Below are positions 1-7,995 of a stretch of 41,839 nucleotides of DNA, in pieces (position 1 is the stretch's first letter; the number at the start of each line of letters is the position of its first letter). The DNA lies in assembly GCF_014648295.1 (NCBI RefSeq), contig NZ_BMQV01000042.1:1-41839 (forward strand). Direction: 5' to 3'. Under the pieces are notes generated by a model that was not told where the DNA came from, made no database searches, and worked only from the letters and a program-made list of their open reading frames with translations. The stretch is from Shewanella saliphila. GTDB taxonomy: Bacteria; Pseudomonadota; Gammaproteobacteria; Enterobacterales; Shewanellaceae. Made by a program: the position numbers and the translations under genes.

Positions 1-61
1 AAACGGAAAGCGATTAATCCTACCGAAAAAAAGAAAGCGGAAACCATTTCCAAGACAAGTG

Positions 62-220
62 CTATATAAAGCACCACGCTACCCCCATAAGAAAAGAGCC
101 GCTCACTGTTAAGCGAGCGGCATTAGGCGCAGAGGGCTGGCCTTCAGTACGAGTAAAGATTTGCTGACCATTAAGTTGCTCAAACTGTCCGTGTTGTTGC
201 CATTCATCCAATGAAATCAT
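62..220 (-). pseudogene. Truncated alpha/beta-hydrolase gene remnant
   Basis: A 52-codon reading frame lies 43 bp downstream of the arsR-type gene on the same strand. Its first ~28 residues (MISLDEWQQHGQF, then QIFTRTEG) resemble the N-terminus of alpha/beta hydrolases of the haloalkane-dehalogenase/epoxide-hydrolase type, in which a strand and an HG(F/Y)P oxyanion loop would come next. Here the frame instead runs into the hairpin at 98-121 and stops at 62-64. No catalytic nucleophile elbow, acid or His is present, so it cannot be a working enzyme. The likely history is deletion of the body of the gene, leaving its start next to a terminator. The family resemblance is from memory and the segment is short. 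Confidence 0.35.
89..121 (-). terminator. Rho-independent terminator for the arsR-type transcript
   Basis: On the minus strand the stem GCCGCTC/GAGCGGC (98-104 with 115-121, 10-nt loop) is followed by TCTTTTCTT. It would end leftward transcription from the arsR-type gene and the hydrolase remnant. No T-run follows on the plus strand. Confidence 0.6.
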
Positions 221-263
221 AATGGTTTGCCCTTTTATTCCTTAATATATTCAGCGGCCAGGT

Positions 264-566
264 TTATAGCGCTGGCTTTTGCTCATCAGCACAACATTCG
301 TCTTGTAAAAAACCAATGACTGACTGCAAGGTATCATATTCTGCAATACAAAATAGCGTTCTCCCTTCGCGGCGCTGTGTCATTAACCCTGCCGACATTA
401 AGCTAGACACATGGTGTGATAATGTCGACCCAGGAATGTTTAGTTTTTGCTGTAAACCACCCACAGCAATACCTTGATAGCCCGCACGTACAACCGCACG
501 GTAAATCATCAATCTTGTAGGATGACCTAATTCTTTCAATGCTTTAGCAATAAAATCGATATCCAT
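264..566 (-). CDS. ArsR/SmtB-family metalloregulator
   Basis: A 100-residue winged-helix repressor of the ArsR/SmtB family. The typical opening ALKELGHPTRLMIYRAV (about residues 9-25) is followed by a recognition-helix region GSTLSHHVSSL near 46-56 and a beta wing (QRREGRTLF). The classical ELCVCDL metal site is absent. Candidate soft-metal ligands are Cys73 and the adjacent Cys91-Cys92 near the C-terminus, which recalls atypical arsenic sensors. It is divergent from the permease gene at 686, and the shared 119-bp spacer carries two matching inverted repeats (589-610, 637-660). Family knowledge says apo-repressor binds DNA and inducer releases it, so it probably represses both genes. The inducer (arsenite, methylarsenite or other) cannot be told from sequence. 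Confidence 0.85.
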   Translation of the reverse strand: MDIDFIAKALKELGHPTRLMIYRAVVRAGYQGIAVGGLQQKLNIPGSTLSHHVSSLMSAGLMTQRREGRTLFCIAEYDTLQSVIGFLQDECCADEQKPAL

Positions 567-588
567 AACGACACCTTTATAAAATTTA

Positions 589-610
589 TATTTCGATAAT
601 ACTAGAAATA
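589..610. promoter_or_regulatory. Probable ArsR operator 1
   Basis: Inverted repeat ATTTC-N10-GAAAT (590-609), with flanking A/T bases that extend it by one pair. It matches operator 2 almost base for base, including CGAT after the first arm, and starts 49 bp from it. It is the copy nearer the arsR-type start codon. Confidence 0.6.
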
Positions 611-636
611 ACTTGCTCTCGCTATCATTGAACTAT

Positions 637-660
637 ATATTTCGATTATTCCAGAAATAT
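637..660. promoter_or_regulatory. Probable ArsR operator 2
   Basis: Inverted repeat ATATTTC-N10-GAAATAT, the better of the two copies. It lies 25 bp upstream of the permease start codon and probably overlaps that promoter. Confidence 0.6.
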
Positions 661-685
661 AGTTTTACAAATTTAGGCCATTATT

Positions 686-1582
686 ATGCTGCAAGAAACC
701 TTAAATATGTTTGTGTTTTTAACCGTAGAATTAACCACGTTATTTTTACTGATCAGCTATTTAGTCGGGGTTCTGCAAACTTATATTCCGCCGCATAAAA
801 TCCAAGCCATTTTGAGCGACAAACACGGAAAAGGCTATGTTATTGCAGGATTTTTAGGGGCCATAACCCCCTTTTGCTCTTGTTCAACTATCCCATTTTT
901 AAAAGGCTTATTAAGAGCCAAAGCCGGGTTTGGCACCATGATGGTATTTTTGTTTGCCAGCCCTTTGCTTAACCCCATCATTATTGGTTTATTTGCGGTG
1001 ACATTTGGACTTAAGGTGACCTTATTTTATTTTGTCATCGCCATGGGGGTCTCGGTTATTGCAGGCATCAGCTTAGAAAAGCTTGGTTTTGAAAAGTACA
1101 TTAAACCAGAAGCCTACTTAGCCCCTGCCGCAAAAGGGTGTCAATCCACTTGTGGGGGTAAATCTGAACCCATCAATAAATGGAAAGCCATTTGGCTAAG
1201 TACCTGGAGCGACTTTAAAAAAGTCTTACCGTATTTAATTGGCGGTATTGCAATAGGCTCATTAATTTATGGTTTTATGCCAACCGAGTTAGTGGCTAAA
1301 TATGCCAATAGTGATAATCCATTTGCGATACCTGTGGCTGCAGTGATTGGTATTCCGCTATACATCCGTGCAGAAGCGGTTATTCCGTTAAGTGCTGCAT
1401 TAGCGGCAAAAGGTATGGGGCTGGGTGCGGTTATGGCACTGATTATTGGCAGCGCGGGCGCCAGTTTAACGGAGGTAATTTTACTTAAAGCCATTTTTAA
1501 AAATGCTTTAGTTATCGTATTTCTGGCAGTTATTTTGTCTATGGCAGTGTTGGCTGGTTACCTATATCAATTTTTGTTTTAA
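686..1582 (+). CDS. ArsP-type permease (DUF318/PF03773)
   Basis: A 298-residue inner-membrane protein with about eight hydrophobic segments in two halves. The first half carries ITPFCSCSTIP (residues 60-70, Cys64 and Cys66), the signature of the ArsP_1/DUF318 permeases, followed by a FASPLLNP segment. The second half repeats this architecture around PLYIRAEAVIPLS. A central hydrophilic loop holds Cys152 and Cys156. Characterised ArsP proteins export trivalent organoarsenicals such as methylarsenite. Pairing with a divergent ArsR-type gene supports metal(loid) efflux, but the substrate is inferred. The Shine-Dalgarno (AGG, 10 nt upstream) is weak. The length is normal for the family and nothing looks broken. 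Confidence 0.8.
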   Translation: MLQETLNMFVFLTVELTTLFLLISYLVGVLQTYIPPHKIQAILSDKHGKGYVIAGFLGAITPFCSCSTIPFLKGLLRAKAGFGTMMVFLFASPLLNPIIIGLFAVTFGLKVTLFYFVIAMGVSVIAGISLEKLGFEKYIKPEAYLAPAAKGCQSTCGGKSEPINKWKAIWLSTWSDFKKVLPYLIGGIAIGSLIYGFMPTELVAKYANSDNPFAIPVAAVIGIPLYIRAEAVIPLSAALAAKGMGLGAVMALIIGSAGASLTEVILLKAIFKNALVIVFLAVILSMAVLAGYLYQFLF

Positions 1583-1681
1583 TTTGTAACCTAGCGCTCA
1601 AAACGAATATAAGTAACACATAATACAGCCCTTGAATGTAGTATTTTTAAACATGAGAAGTATACTGGCAATTATTCAATC

Positions 1682-3664
1682 ATGCCTACGGTATACATGT
1701 TCATGCACGAACAAGAAGACCCACAAATATTAAATGACCAAATAAATTTATTATACCGTAGTGCGATCCCTGGTATTACCGCTACTGTAATAGCATCTGC
1801 GGGTTTGGCTTTTGGGTTTAAAAGTCAAACTGCATCGGATGATAAATTATTGTGGTGGTTGTGCTTATCAGTATTAATGGCCTTTCGTTCATTCGATACA
1901 TTTTTGTGGTTAAAACGCGTCAGCAAAGGCATCCTGGGGTCGAAAAATGACTTATACCGCTATAGTACTGGAGCGATCTTAACTGCATTTTTTTGGACCT
2001 TTTTTTGCCTGTTTTTTTATAATAGGCTCGGAATTAATGAATTATTTTCTGCTTTAGTGATTGTGTCAGCAATGGCTGGAGGGGCTTCAACGATACTGTC
2101 TGGCAATAAACTGGTATCACAAATATACATGTTATTATTGTTAGTTCCCTTTTCAATTCAAATGATTATCGGTGGTAATCCAGCACATCAAATGCTGGGA
2201 TATTTAGGGCTAGCCTATGCTTTTGTTATGTTCTCTATCGCCAAAACTGCGGCCGACTTTACTAAGCATTCTATTATGTTACGTACTGAACACAGTTCAC
2301 TTTTAAAAAATATGGAACAACAGGTCGAAAAGAGAACACAAGAAGTCATCGAACTAAGCCAGCATGATCCTCTCACCCATTTATTGAATCGCCGCGCATT
2401 TATCAAAACGGCTAATCAACAACTTTCACTTATGGAGCCAAAAGCTAGCTATGCTATTTTCTTTATAGATTTAGATAAGTTTAAGCAAGCCAATGATAAC
2501 TTTGGCCATAAAGTTGGCGATGAGGTACTCTGCGAAGTAGCAAAACGAATTAAACAAGCCTGTCAATATGATGAAATTATCTGTCGCTGGGGCGGTGATG
2601 AATTTATAATATTGGCGCATAAAACATCGCACTATCGCTTTGCTGAATTGGCTGTCACGCTAAAAAGATATATCAACCTACCCATTGTAACCTCGCAACA
2701 CGTCATAAATATGGACTGCTCTATCGGAATAGCGACATATCCCGAACACGGCCAATCTCTTTCAGATTTAATTAGTTTGGCCGACTTGTCGATGTACAGT
2801 CGTAAAGGTGGCGATAATAGTGATTATGTAATGTTTAGCGGTGAATTAAAGCAAAAAATTAAATATGACATGCATTTAAGCAAAGGGATTGCCCAAGCCG
2901 TAGCAGAAAAGCAATTGCACCTTGTTTATCAACCCATTATAGAATCAACAACCGGTGACATAGCGACTGTTGAAGCATTATTAAGATGGGATTTTGAGGG
3001 CGCATTGATTTCACCCGAAGTGTTTATCCCTCTGGCAGAAAAAAATGGTGCGATTAAAGAAATTGGCTATTGGGTAATAGAAGAGTCGATGCGGCGCTTA
3101 ACGGCATTACACAAAATAAATCCAAGATTGCAAATAGCCATTAACGTGTCGATTATTCAATTTGAAGACGTCGATTTTGTTAATAAAGTCTACCATATTG
3201 TCCGATTACACAATGTTGCTCCGAGCAATGTCCATATTGAAATCACGGAATCCGTATTTTCAAATGATAAACTGAATCTAATTAATATGGTCAGAGAGTT
3301 ACAAGTTTTAGGCTTTCAGATTTCGATTGATGATTTTGGTACTGGTTACTCATCATTGTCGGTAATTCAAGACCTAGATATCAATTTTGTCAAAATTGAT
3401 CGTTCATTCATCACTAATTTGCATCTAAATGGCATTGATATTGTTAAGGCCGTTATGGTGATGTCTCATGGGCTTGGTTACCGTGTTATTGCTGAAGGCG
3501 TAGAAGATCAACAACAAGCTAATGCCTTAACTGCGTTGGGGATCCATTACTTACAAGGTTATTTATTTGATAAGCCACTAGAGTTTGAAATTTTAGAAAT
3601 AAAGTTACAACGTCACTCTGGTAATCAACTCACCTCTGTTTTATTTAATCCCGTGAGTTCTTAA
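1682..3664 (+). CDS. Membrane GGDEF-EAL dual-domain c-di-GMP protein
   Basis: A 660-residue protein with an N-terminal region of about six membrane spans (residues 25-190), a short predicted coiled linker (200-225), a GGDEF domain (225-390) and an EAL domain (400-650). The diguanylate cyclase site is intact (RWGGDEF, GGDEF at 304-308), but no RxxD inhibitory site precedes it. The EAL domain retains EALLRW near 431, NVS near 488, EITES near 521, DDFGTG at 549-554, KIDRSF near 571, AEGVE near 604 and QGYLF near 625, as expected for an active phosphodiesterase. It can in principle make and break c-di-GMP, and which activity dominates is not visible. ATGs at codons 6 and 8 are alternative starts, as no clear Shine-Dalgarno marks the first. 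Confidence 0.92.
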   Translation: MPTVYMFMHEQEDPQILNDQINLLYRSAIPGITATVIASAGLAFGFKSQTASDDKLLWWLCLSVLMAFRSFDTFLWLKRVSKGILGSKNDLYRYSTGAILTAFFWTFFCLFFYNRLGINELFSALVIVSAMAGGASTILSGNKLVSQIYMLLLLVPFSIQMIIGGNPAHQMLGYLGLAYAFVMFSIAKTAADFTKHSIMLRTEHSSLLKNMEQQVEKRTQEVIELSQHDPLTHLLNRRAFIKTANQQLSLMEPKASYAIFFIDLDKFKQANDNFGHKVGDEVLCEVAKRIKQACQYDEIICRWGGDEFIILAHKTSHYRFAELAVTLKRYINLPIVTSQHVINMDCSIGIATYPEHGQSLSDLISLADLSMYSRKGGDNSDYVMFSGELKQKIKYDMHLSKGIAQAVAEKQLHLVYQPIIESTTGDIATVEALLRWDFEGALISPEVFIPLAEKNGAIKEIGYWVIEESMRRLTALHKINPRLQIAINVSIIQFEDVDFVNKVYHIVRLHNVAPSNVHIEITESVFSNDKLNLINMVRELQVLGFQISIDDFGTGYSSLSVIQDLDINFVKIDRSFITNLHLNGIDIVKAVMVMSHGLGYRVIAEGVEDQQQANALTALGIHYLQGYLFDKPLEFEILEIKLQRHSGNQLTSVLFNPVSS

Positions 3665-3795
3665 CCACATCACGTTCGTTGAAAATGTATACCTTGTCAG
3701 CTGGAACCCCTAACAATCTGATTTATTAAGCTAATCAATAAATGTATGGCAGTGGTATTATAACGTTGAAGTGATGACTGTAGTGGAGAAAACCT

Positions 3796-4542
3796 GTGTT
3801 AACCGACCCAATATTTTGGCTTGTCGCCATACCTGCAGTGCTCATTACCGGCATTTCTAAATCAGGCTTTGCTGGCGGCGCAGGAGGGTTAACAGTGCCG
3901 TTATTAGCTCTTGCCATCAGCCCTGCTGCGGCTGCGGCGGTGATGTTACCCTTGCTTGTATACATGGACTTTTTAAGTGTCCGCTCGTGGTGGAATAAAC
4001 AAAGCAATCAGCAATTATTGATTTTACTGCCCGCGGCCATTGTCGGTATTGCGGTGGCTTATTTATTGTTTGATCAACTTAATGAGCAGTACCTTCGCGG
4101 ACTTTTGGGCATTATTTCATTAGGCTTTGGCATATATGGATTAACATTTGGTGAGTGGTCGCAGCGTAAACCGTCAGCCTTCATTGGCCGAATATGCGGC
4201 ACGCTTGCAGGGTTTACCAGCTTTGTTGCCCATGCCGGGGGGCCACCACTCAATGCTTACTTAATCCCGCTACGCTTACCCAAAACTCAATATCTTGGTA
4301 CTGCTGTGATGTTTTTTGCCGTAGTCAATGCAGTCAAGCTCATCCCTTATGCCATGCTAGGGCAAATCAATTTGAGCAATTTAACGGTGTCGGTAATGCT
4401 TGCGCCTATTGCTTGGATGGGGGTAAAACTAGGTTTGCGTATTCAAGATAAATTTAGTGAAAAACACTTTAAGCAAGTTATATTAAGTTTGATGATAGTT
4501 GTGGGTCTGCGCTTATTATGGAGCGCGTTGTTGCAGTCGTAA
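3796..4542 (+). CDS. TauE/SafE-family membrane transporter
   Basis: A 248-residue integral membrane protein with about eight spans. The first span motif ITGISKSGFAGGAGGLTVPLL (residues 17-37) and the mid-protein segment FVAHAGGPPLNAYLIPLRL are typical of TauE/SafE (DUF81) permeases, which move sulfite, sulfoacetate or other organic anions. It starts at GTG, 7-8 nt after GGAG (3785-3788). Only 13 bp separate its stop from the flavin-reductase-like gene, so the two are probably co-transcribed. The substrate is not determined. Confidence 0.88.
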   Translation: MLTDPIFWLVAIPAVLITGISKSGFAGGAGGLTVPLLALAISPAAAAAVMLPLLVYMDFLSVRSWWNKQSNQQLLILLPAAIVGIAVAYLLFDQLNEQYLRGLLGIISLGFGIYGLTFGEWSQRKPSAFIGRICGTLAGFTSFVAHAGGPPLNAYLIPLRLPKTQYLGTAVMFFAVVNAVKLIPYAMLGQINLSNLTVSVMLAPIAWMGVKLGLRIQDKFSEKHFKQVILSLMIVVGLRLLWSALLQS

Positions 4543-4555
4543 AAAGGGACATGTC

Positions 4556-5185
4556 ATGAACACAAATGAACGATTTTTTTATGAACCTCGTAAAGGCCAT
4601 GGTTTACCGCATAATCCATTAAATGCGATTATTGGCCCACGCCCTATTGGCTGGATTTCAACGCGTAATGCCCAGGGGCAGCGAAACTTAGCCCCTTATA
4701 GCTTTTTTAACTGCTTTAACTATGACCCTCCGCTCATTGGTTTTGCCAGTACTGCCTGGAAAGACAGTGTGGCCAATATTGTTGAAACAGGCGAGTTTGT
4801 GTGGAACTTAACCACTCGCACTTTAGCCGAGCAAATGAACCTAACCTCAGCGGCGTTGCCTCGCGGTACTGACGAGTTTGAATTTGCAGGGTTAACACCC
4901 GTAGCCGGTAATATTGTCGCGGCAGATAGAGTCGCCGAAAGCCCAGTCAACTTTGAATGTAAATTAACCCAATATATTCAACTCACTGCAGCTAATGGCG
5001 ACAAAATTGATACCTGGTTAGTGCTGGGTGAAGTGGTTGCAGTACACATTGAAAAGCACTTACTCAGTGCTGAAGGCATTTACCAAACAGCCTTAGCAGA
5101 ACCTGTGTTACGCGCTGGCGGACCATCGGCTTATTACGGGATTTCAGACGAGCAACGTTTCGACTTACATCGCCCTACTCTATAA
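4556..5185 (+). CDS. Flavin reductase-like FMN-binding split-barrel protein
   Basis: A 209-residue protein of the flavin_reduct (PF01613) split-barrel family. Visible hallmarks are NAIIGPRPIGWISTRN near residues 19-35, then LAPYSFFNCFNYDPPLIGFAS, the strand that binds the FMN phosphate, and KDSVANIVETGEFVWNL. Such proteins bind FMN and reduce flavin with NAD(P)H or act as small flavoproteins. The ATG at 4556 follows AAAAAGGG at a good distance and is preferred over in-frame codons inside the upstream gene. Its place behind a TauE/SafE transporter suggests a role with the transported compound, for example reduced flavin for a desulfonating oxygenase, but no oxygenase is adjacent. Confidence 0.85.
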   Translation: MNTNERFFYEPRKGHGLPHNPLNAIIGPRPIGWISTRNAQGQRNLAPYSFFNCFNYDPPLIGFASTAWKDSVANIVETGEFVWNLTTRTLAEQMNLTSAALPRGTDEFEFAGLTPVAGNIVAADRVAESPVNFECKLTQYIQLTAANGDKIDTWLVLGEVVAVHIEKHLLSAEGIYQTALAEPVLRAGGPSAYYGISDEQRFDLHRPTL

Positions 5186-5194
5186 GCGTGAAAC

Positions 5195-5227
5195 AATTAA
5201 GGCTACCTGTTGGTAGCCTTAATTTTT
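5195..5227. terminator. Bidirectional terminator
   Basis: The perfect 13-bp stem AATTAAGGCTACC/GGTAGCCTTAATT with a 4-nt loop is followed by a T-run on the plus strand. It sits between two convergent genes and can end transcription of the flavoprotein operon and, less strongly, the beta-barrel gene. Confidence 0.85.
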
Positions 5228-5247
5228 AGAGTACTGCGAGCCGATAA

Positions 5248-5823
5248 TTAAAACTGGTAATGTAAACCCAATGCTAATTGTTCAATTTCAGTATCAATAT
5301 CATCAATATAGCCATATTCATCGATATCAAGATCGCCTTTGCTCATATCGTAACTTAACCGAAGATTAAGGTTTTCAGTTATTGCGGCGTTTAAGCCGAT
5401 ACCATAGGTAAAACCGAAGCCCGAAGCGGTAAAGTCTTCACCGTAACCATCAACAACAACCGCCATTGATGCCACACCCACTTTAGCAAAAACCGAAAGC
5501 GTTTCATTAAAACGTGCAGTGAATGTTGGGGTAAAGGTGAGTGCACCAGCAACCACATCAAGGCCGTCTTCACCGACATCTGCAGCAAAAAAGTTACTTT
5601 CTAAACCAAACCAATCGTTAAACTGATAACCACCGTATATCCCAAAACCTGTCGCATCGGCTGAGCCACTAGCATCACCAGAACCGAGCTCTGTTTTATT
5701 GATTGCACCACCAATATAAAAACCGTTGTTATCTGATGTTGATGAATGTGTATCCGTGTTGGCAAAGGCTGGAGCGGCTAAAACAGCGCACAAGGTTGTG
5801 GCTAAAAGAGAGATTTTGTACAT
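5248..5823 (-). CDS. Small outer-membrane beta-barrel protein (OmpA-like N-domain/opacity type)
   Basis: A 191-residue precursor with a Sec signal peptide ending in PAFA at about residue 21, then alternating amphipathic strands (GFYIGGAINKTEL, GFGIYGGYQFNDWFGLES and so on) and a C-terminal aromatic in HYQF, the mark of BAM-inserted barrels. Size and strand pattern fit an eight-stranded OmpA_membrane/OMP_b-brl porin-like protein without the periplasmic OmpA domain. The second of two tandem ATGs (5823) has the better spacing (6 nt) from AAGGA. No function beyond an outer-membrane location can be given. It is transcribed alone. Confidence 0.85.
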   Translation of the reverse strand: MYKISLLATTLCAVLAAPAFANTDTHSSTSDNNGFYIGGAINKTELGSGDASGSADATGFGIYGGYQFNDWFGLESNFFAADVGEDGLDVVAGALTFTPTFTARFNETLSVFAKVGVASMAVVVDGYGEDFTASGFGFTYGIGLNAAITENLNLRLSYDMSKGDLDIDEYGYIDDIDTEIEQLALGLHYQF

Positions 5824-5983
5824 CATTGTTCCTTAATGATATTGATAAAAAGCGCGAGCATCATACTACAAAGGAAACAAACGTAAATAGTTAATATGAC
5901 TATTTTTATTGCGATGAAATAAGATTAACACATCGATTTATCCACTCGATAAAATCTGCTGAGATGAGCCAAAGACAGACAGC

Positions 5984-6029
5984 AAAAAGCCCAAGTGATC
6001 GCCTAAATCAGGCTGCCACTTGGGCTATT
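5984..6029 (-). terminator. Terminator of the repeat-lipoprotein gene
   Basis: The 10-bp stem AGCCCAAGTG/CACTTGGGCT (5988-5997 with 6017-6026) is followed on the minus strand by TTTTTGCTG, just beyond the lipoprotein stop codon. Confidence 0.8.
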
Positions 6030-6048
6030 TTAGTCAATAAAAGCTAAC

Positions 6049-7584
6049 TTAAAGGCTAACGCCTAATGCTTTTACTGTTTCGATATTGATGTACTTGTCG
6101 GTAGGTAAGTCATTATCTTTTTGGAACGCGTTGACCGCTTTAATGGTATCAACACCCACTACGCCATCAATCTTGCCAGGGTTATAGCCTTTAGTTGCTA
6201 ATGCCTGTTGTAGATCGGTAATGGTTGAGCGTGTCATGTTGGTTTCACATAAAATTGGACGCCATTCCATGAAGCCATCTTTATCAATACGGCTCAGTGA
6301 CACGGTTTCAAATTCAGCTGGGATTTCTGTGCGCAACTCTTTGGTTGCAGAAACCAACTTAGTCACGTTCATCGTTTCATACTTAGCTTCAATGTCGACA
6401 CGCTGAGTCGTTGCTGGGCTGACTACAACACGACGACTGACGGTTTCATATTCCGCTGGCGTGGCAGTTAAACAAATCTTATTACCAGTACGCGTCGCTT
6501 TTGGATGCTCGTCGTTATGCACTTCATGCCATACAAACTCAACGTCAGCGACTTTTTGAGTCACTTGTACATCTTTGTACTTAGCCGGTACTTGAGTACG
6601 AACTTCTTTGGCTTCGCTCACTAACTCTTGTACACGTACTGTTTCGTATTCTTCAGGAACATCTACAGTGCGAGTGGTAGCCGGTGACACTAATACGCGC
6701 TTAGTGAGCGTTTTATAAGTGGCAGGGACTTCAACTAAACACATGATTTCGCCTGTGGCTTCATCAATCTTTTGAATTGGACCTACGCCCTTTTTCCAAA
6801 TGGTGTGAGCCGGTACGTCGACAACTTCTTCGGTCACCGTTTCATATTGCGCAGCGACTTGCTCCATACGGGTGCTGGCTTCTTTAACCAAAATACGCTT
6901 TTCTACCCAGCGAAATTCAGCTGGGATAGTTTCAACAACTTCATAAGCTTCAGCAACTAATACAGACTCACCCTTTTGCTCGTAACGTGCTGGCATATAA
7001 TGTTCGTGGAAACACATACCGGCTGTGGCATTATTAAGGTTAATACCATGATCGCTAGCGGCTTTTAATAACTCTGCACTGGCTGGCGCACTGCCTTTAC
7101 GTAAGTCAACTAACCACTGTTCACCTGCTGCACGAACTAATTTTTGCTCGGTAACTACGTCATAAGTTGCGGGTACAGCAACCATTTTGTAACTTGCAGG
7201 TTGCACCTCAATGGTCTCAGTAACTTGTTGATATTGTGCTGGCACAATATCAACCTTTTCACTGGCTTCTTTTACCATCACGGTTTCGGTGTAGTTTTGG
7301 TAAGTTGGCTCAACCCATACACGTGCATAACATTCACCAGGTGTCGCATTAGGTGGTAACAACTCACCCTCTGGGCTGGTTTTAACCGTTAATGCATCTT
7401 GTGCCTGCGCTTCACGCTTTGCGACGGCTTTCTCTCTTTCTAGCAAGGCAGTGTTTCGTTGCTCTAACTCTTCTGCGTTATATACAGATACATTGGCTGG
7501 TTGAGATAAATTACTACATGCAGTCAATAATAACGCAGCAGAAAGTGTGCTCAGTTTGAAAATGGTTGTCCTTGCAGTGGCCAT
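6049..7584 (-). CDS. Peptidoglycan-binding lipoprotein with Cys-delimited repeats
   Basis: A 511-residue lipoprotein. The ATG at 7584 is chosen because AGGAG lies 5 nt upstream and a lipoprotein signal follows at once (LLLTAC, Cys23). A charged coiled-coil-like stretch occupies residues 36-66. Most of the protein is repetitive: motifs of the type PA(T/E)YETV..RVLVSPATTR.V alternate with LVSATKE.RTEIPAEF. The larger units begin at single Cys residues near 85, 191, 282, 371 and 446. The C-terminus (451-511) is a PG_binding_1 domain (LQQALATKGYNPGKIDGVVG). The architecture suggests an envelope protein that tethers to peptidoglycan, with beta-rich repeats projecting from the membrane. The function of the repeats is unknown to me. 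Upstream is a 411-bp non-coding region. Confidence 0.8.
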   Translation of the reverse strand: MATARTTIFKLSTLSAALLLTACSNLSQPANVSVYNAEELEQRNTALLEREKAVAKREAQAQDALTVKTSPEGELLPPNATPGECYARVWVEPTYQNYTETVMVKEASEKVDIVPAQYQQVTETIEVQPASYKMVAVPATYDVVTEQKLVRAAGEQWLVDLRKGSAPASAELLKAASDHGINLNNATAGMCFHEHYMPARYEQKGESVLVAEAYEVVETIPAEFRWVEKRILVKEASTRMEQVAAQYETVTEEVVDVPAHTIWKKGVGPIQKIDEATGEIMCLVEVPATYKTLTKRVLVSPATTRTVDVPEEYETVRVQELVSEAKEVRTQVPAKYKDVQVTQKVADVEFVWHEVHNDEHPKATRTGNKICLTATPAEYETVSRRVVVSPATTQRVDIEAKYETMNVTKLVSATKELRTEIPAEFETVSLSRIDKDGFMEWRPILCETNMTRSTITDLQQALATKGYNPGKIDGVVGVDTIKAVNAFQKDNDLPTDKYINIETVKALGVSL

Positions 7585-7995
7585 GATTACTCCTGGGTTG
7601 TTTAGGCAGTCTCGACAATAAATGTAACAATATGTAAACATTTGTTACATTTTGCGCACAGGATAGCGTCAAATTACTGACTATACAACCTTGCTCACAA
7701 AAAACACCCAAGATTAACATAAACAATAACTTGTAATGACGTGAAGCTTTAAGGGGCATTTTTTTGTCATTATTTACAAACAATTGTTTATAAATTAAAA
7801 CAAAACTGTGTTAACAAAATGTTTTAAAACAAACGTTAGGCTGAGTATTAAAACATCATGGTTTAATTTGGATTTAGATTATTTTTAAGCGTTTTTGATT
7901 CACCAAAACCCATACAGAAAGAATTATTAAATTTTTATAATGTGAGAGAATTGGCCTCTCGAAAGCCGCTTAGCAATAGCGTTTATAAGTAAGGA
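7585..7995. other. AT-rich divergent intergenic region
   Basis: 411 bp between divergent genes without a convincing reading frame. It contains A/T-rich palindromic patches around 7770-7845 (for example CAATTG and GTTTTAAAAC). Both divergent promoters must lie here, but I could not place them with confidence. Confidence 0.5.

Noticed and set aside
1..77. Minus-strand open frame with a hydrophobic stretch (from GTG at 77 towards the left edge: VVLYIALVLEMVSAFFF)
   Set aside because: Only 25 codons are visible, without a convincing start, so it could be the beginning of a membrane protein or chance.
6200..7360. Periodic DNA similarity that could suggest a tandem-repeat or CRISPR-like array
   Set aside because: The periodicity is the codon-level echo of the protein repeats in the lipoprotein; units are not identical and there are no spacers.
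7514..7783. 89-codon minus-strand frame overlapping the lipoprotein start
   Set aside because: It lies out of frame across the signal-peptide region and promoter, with no ribosome-binding site or domain signal.
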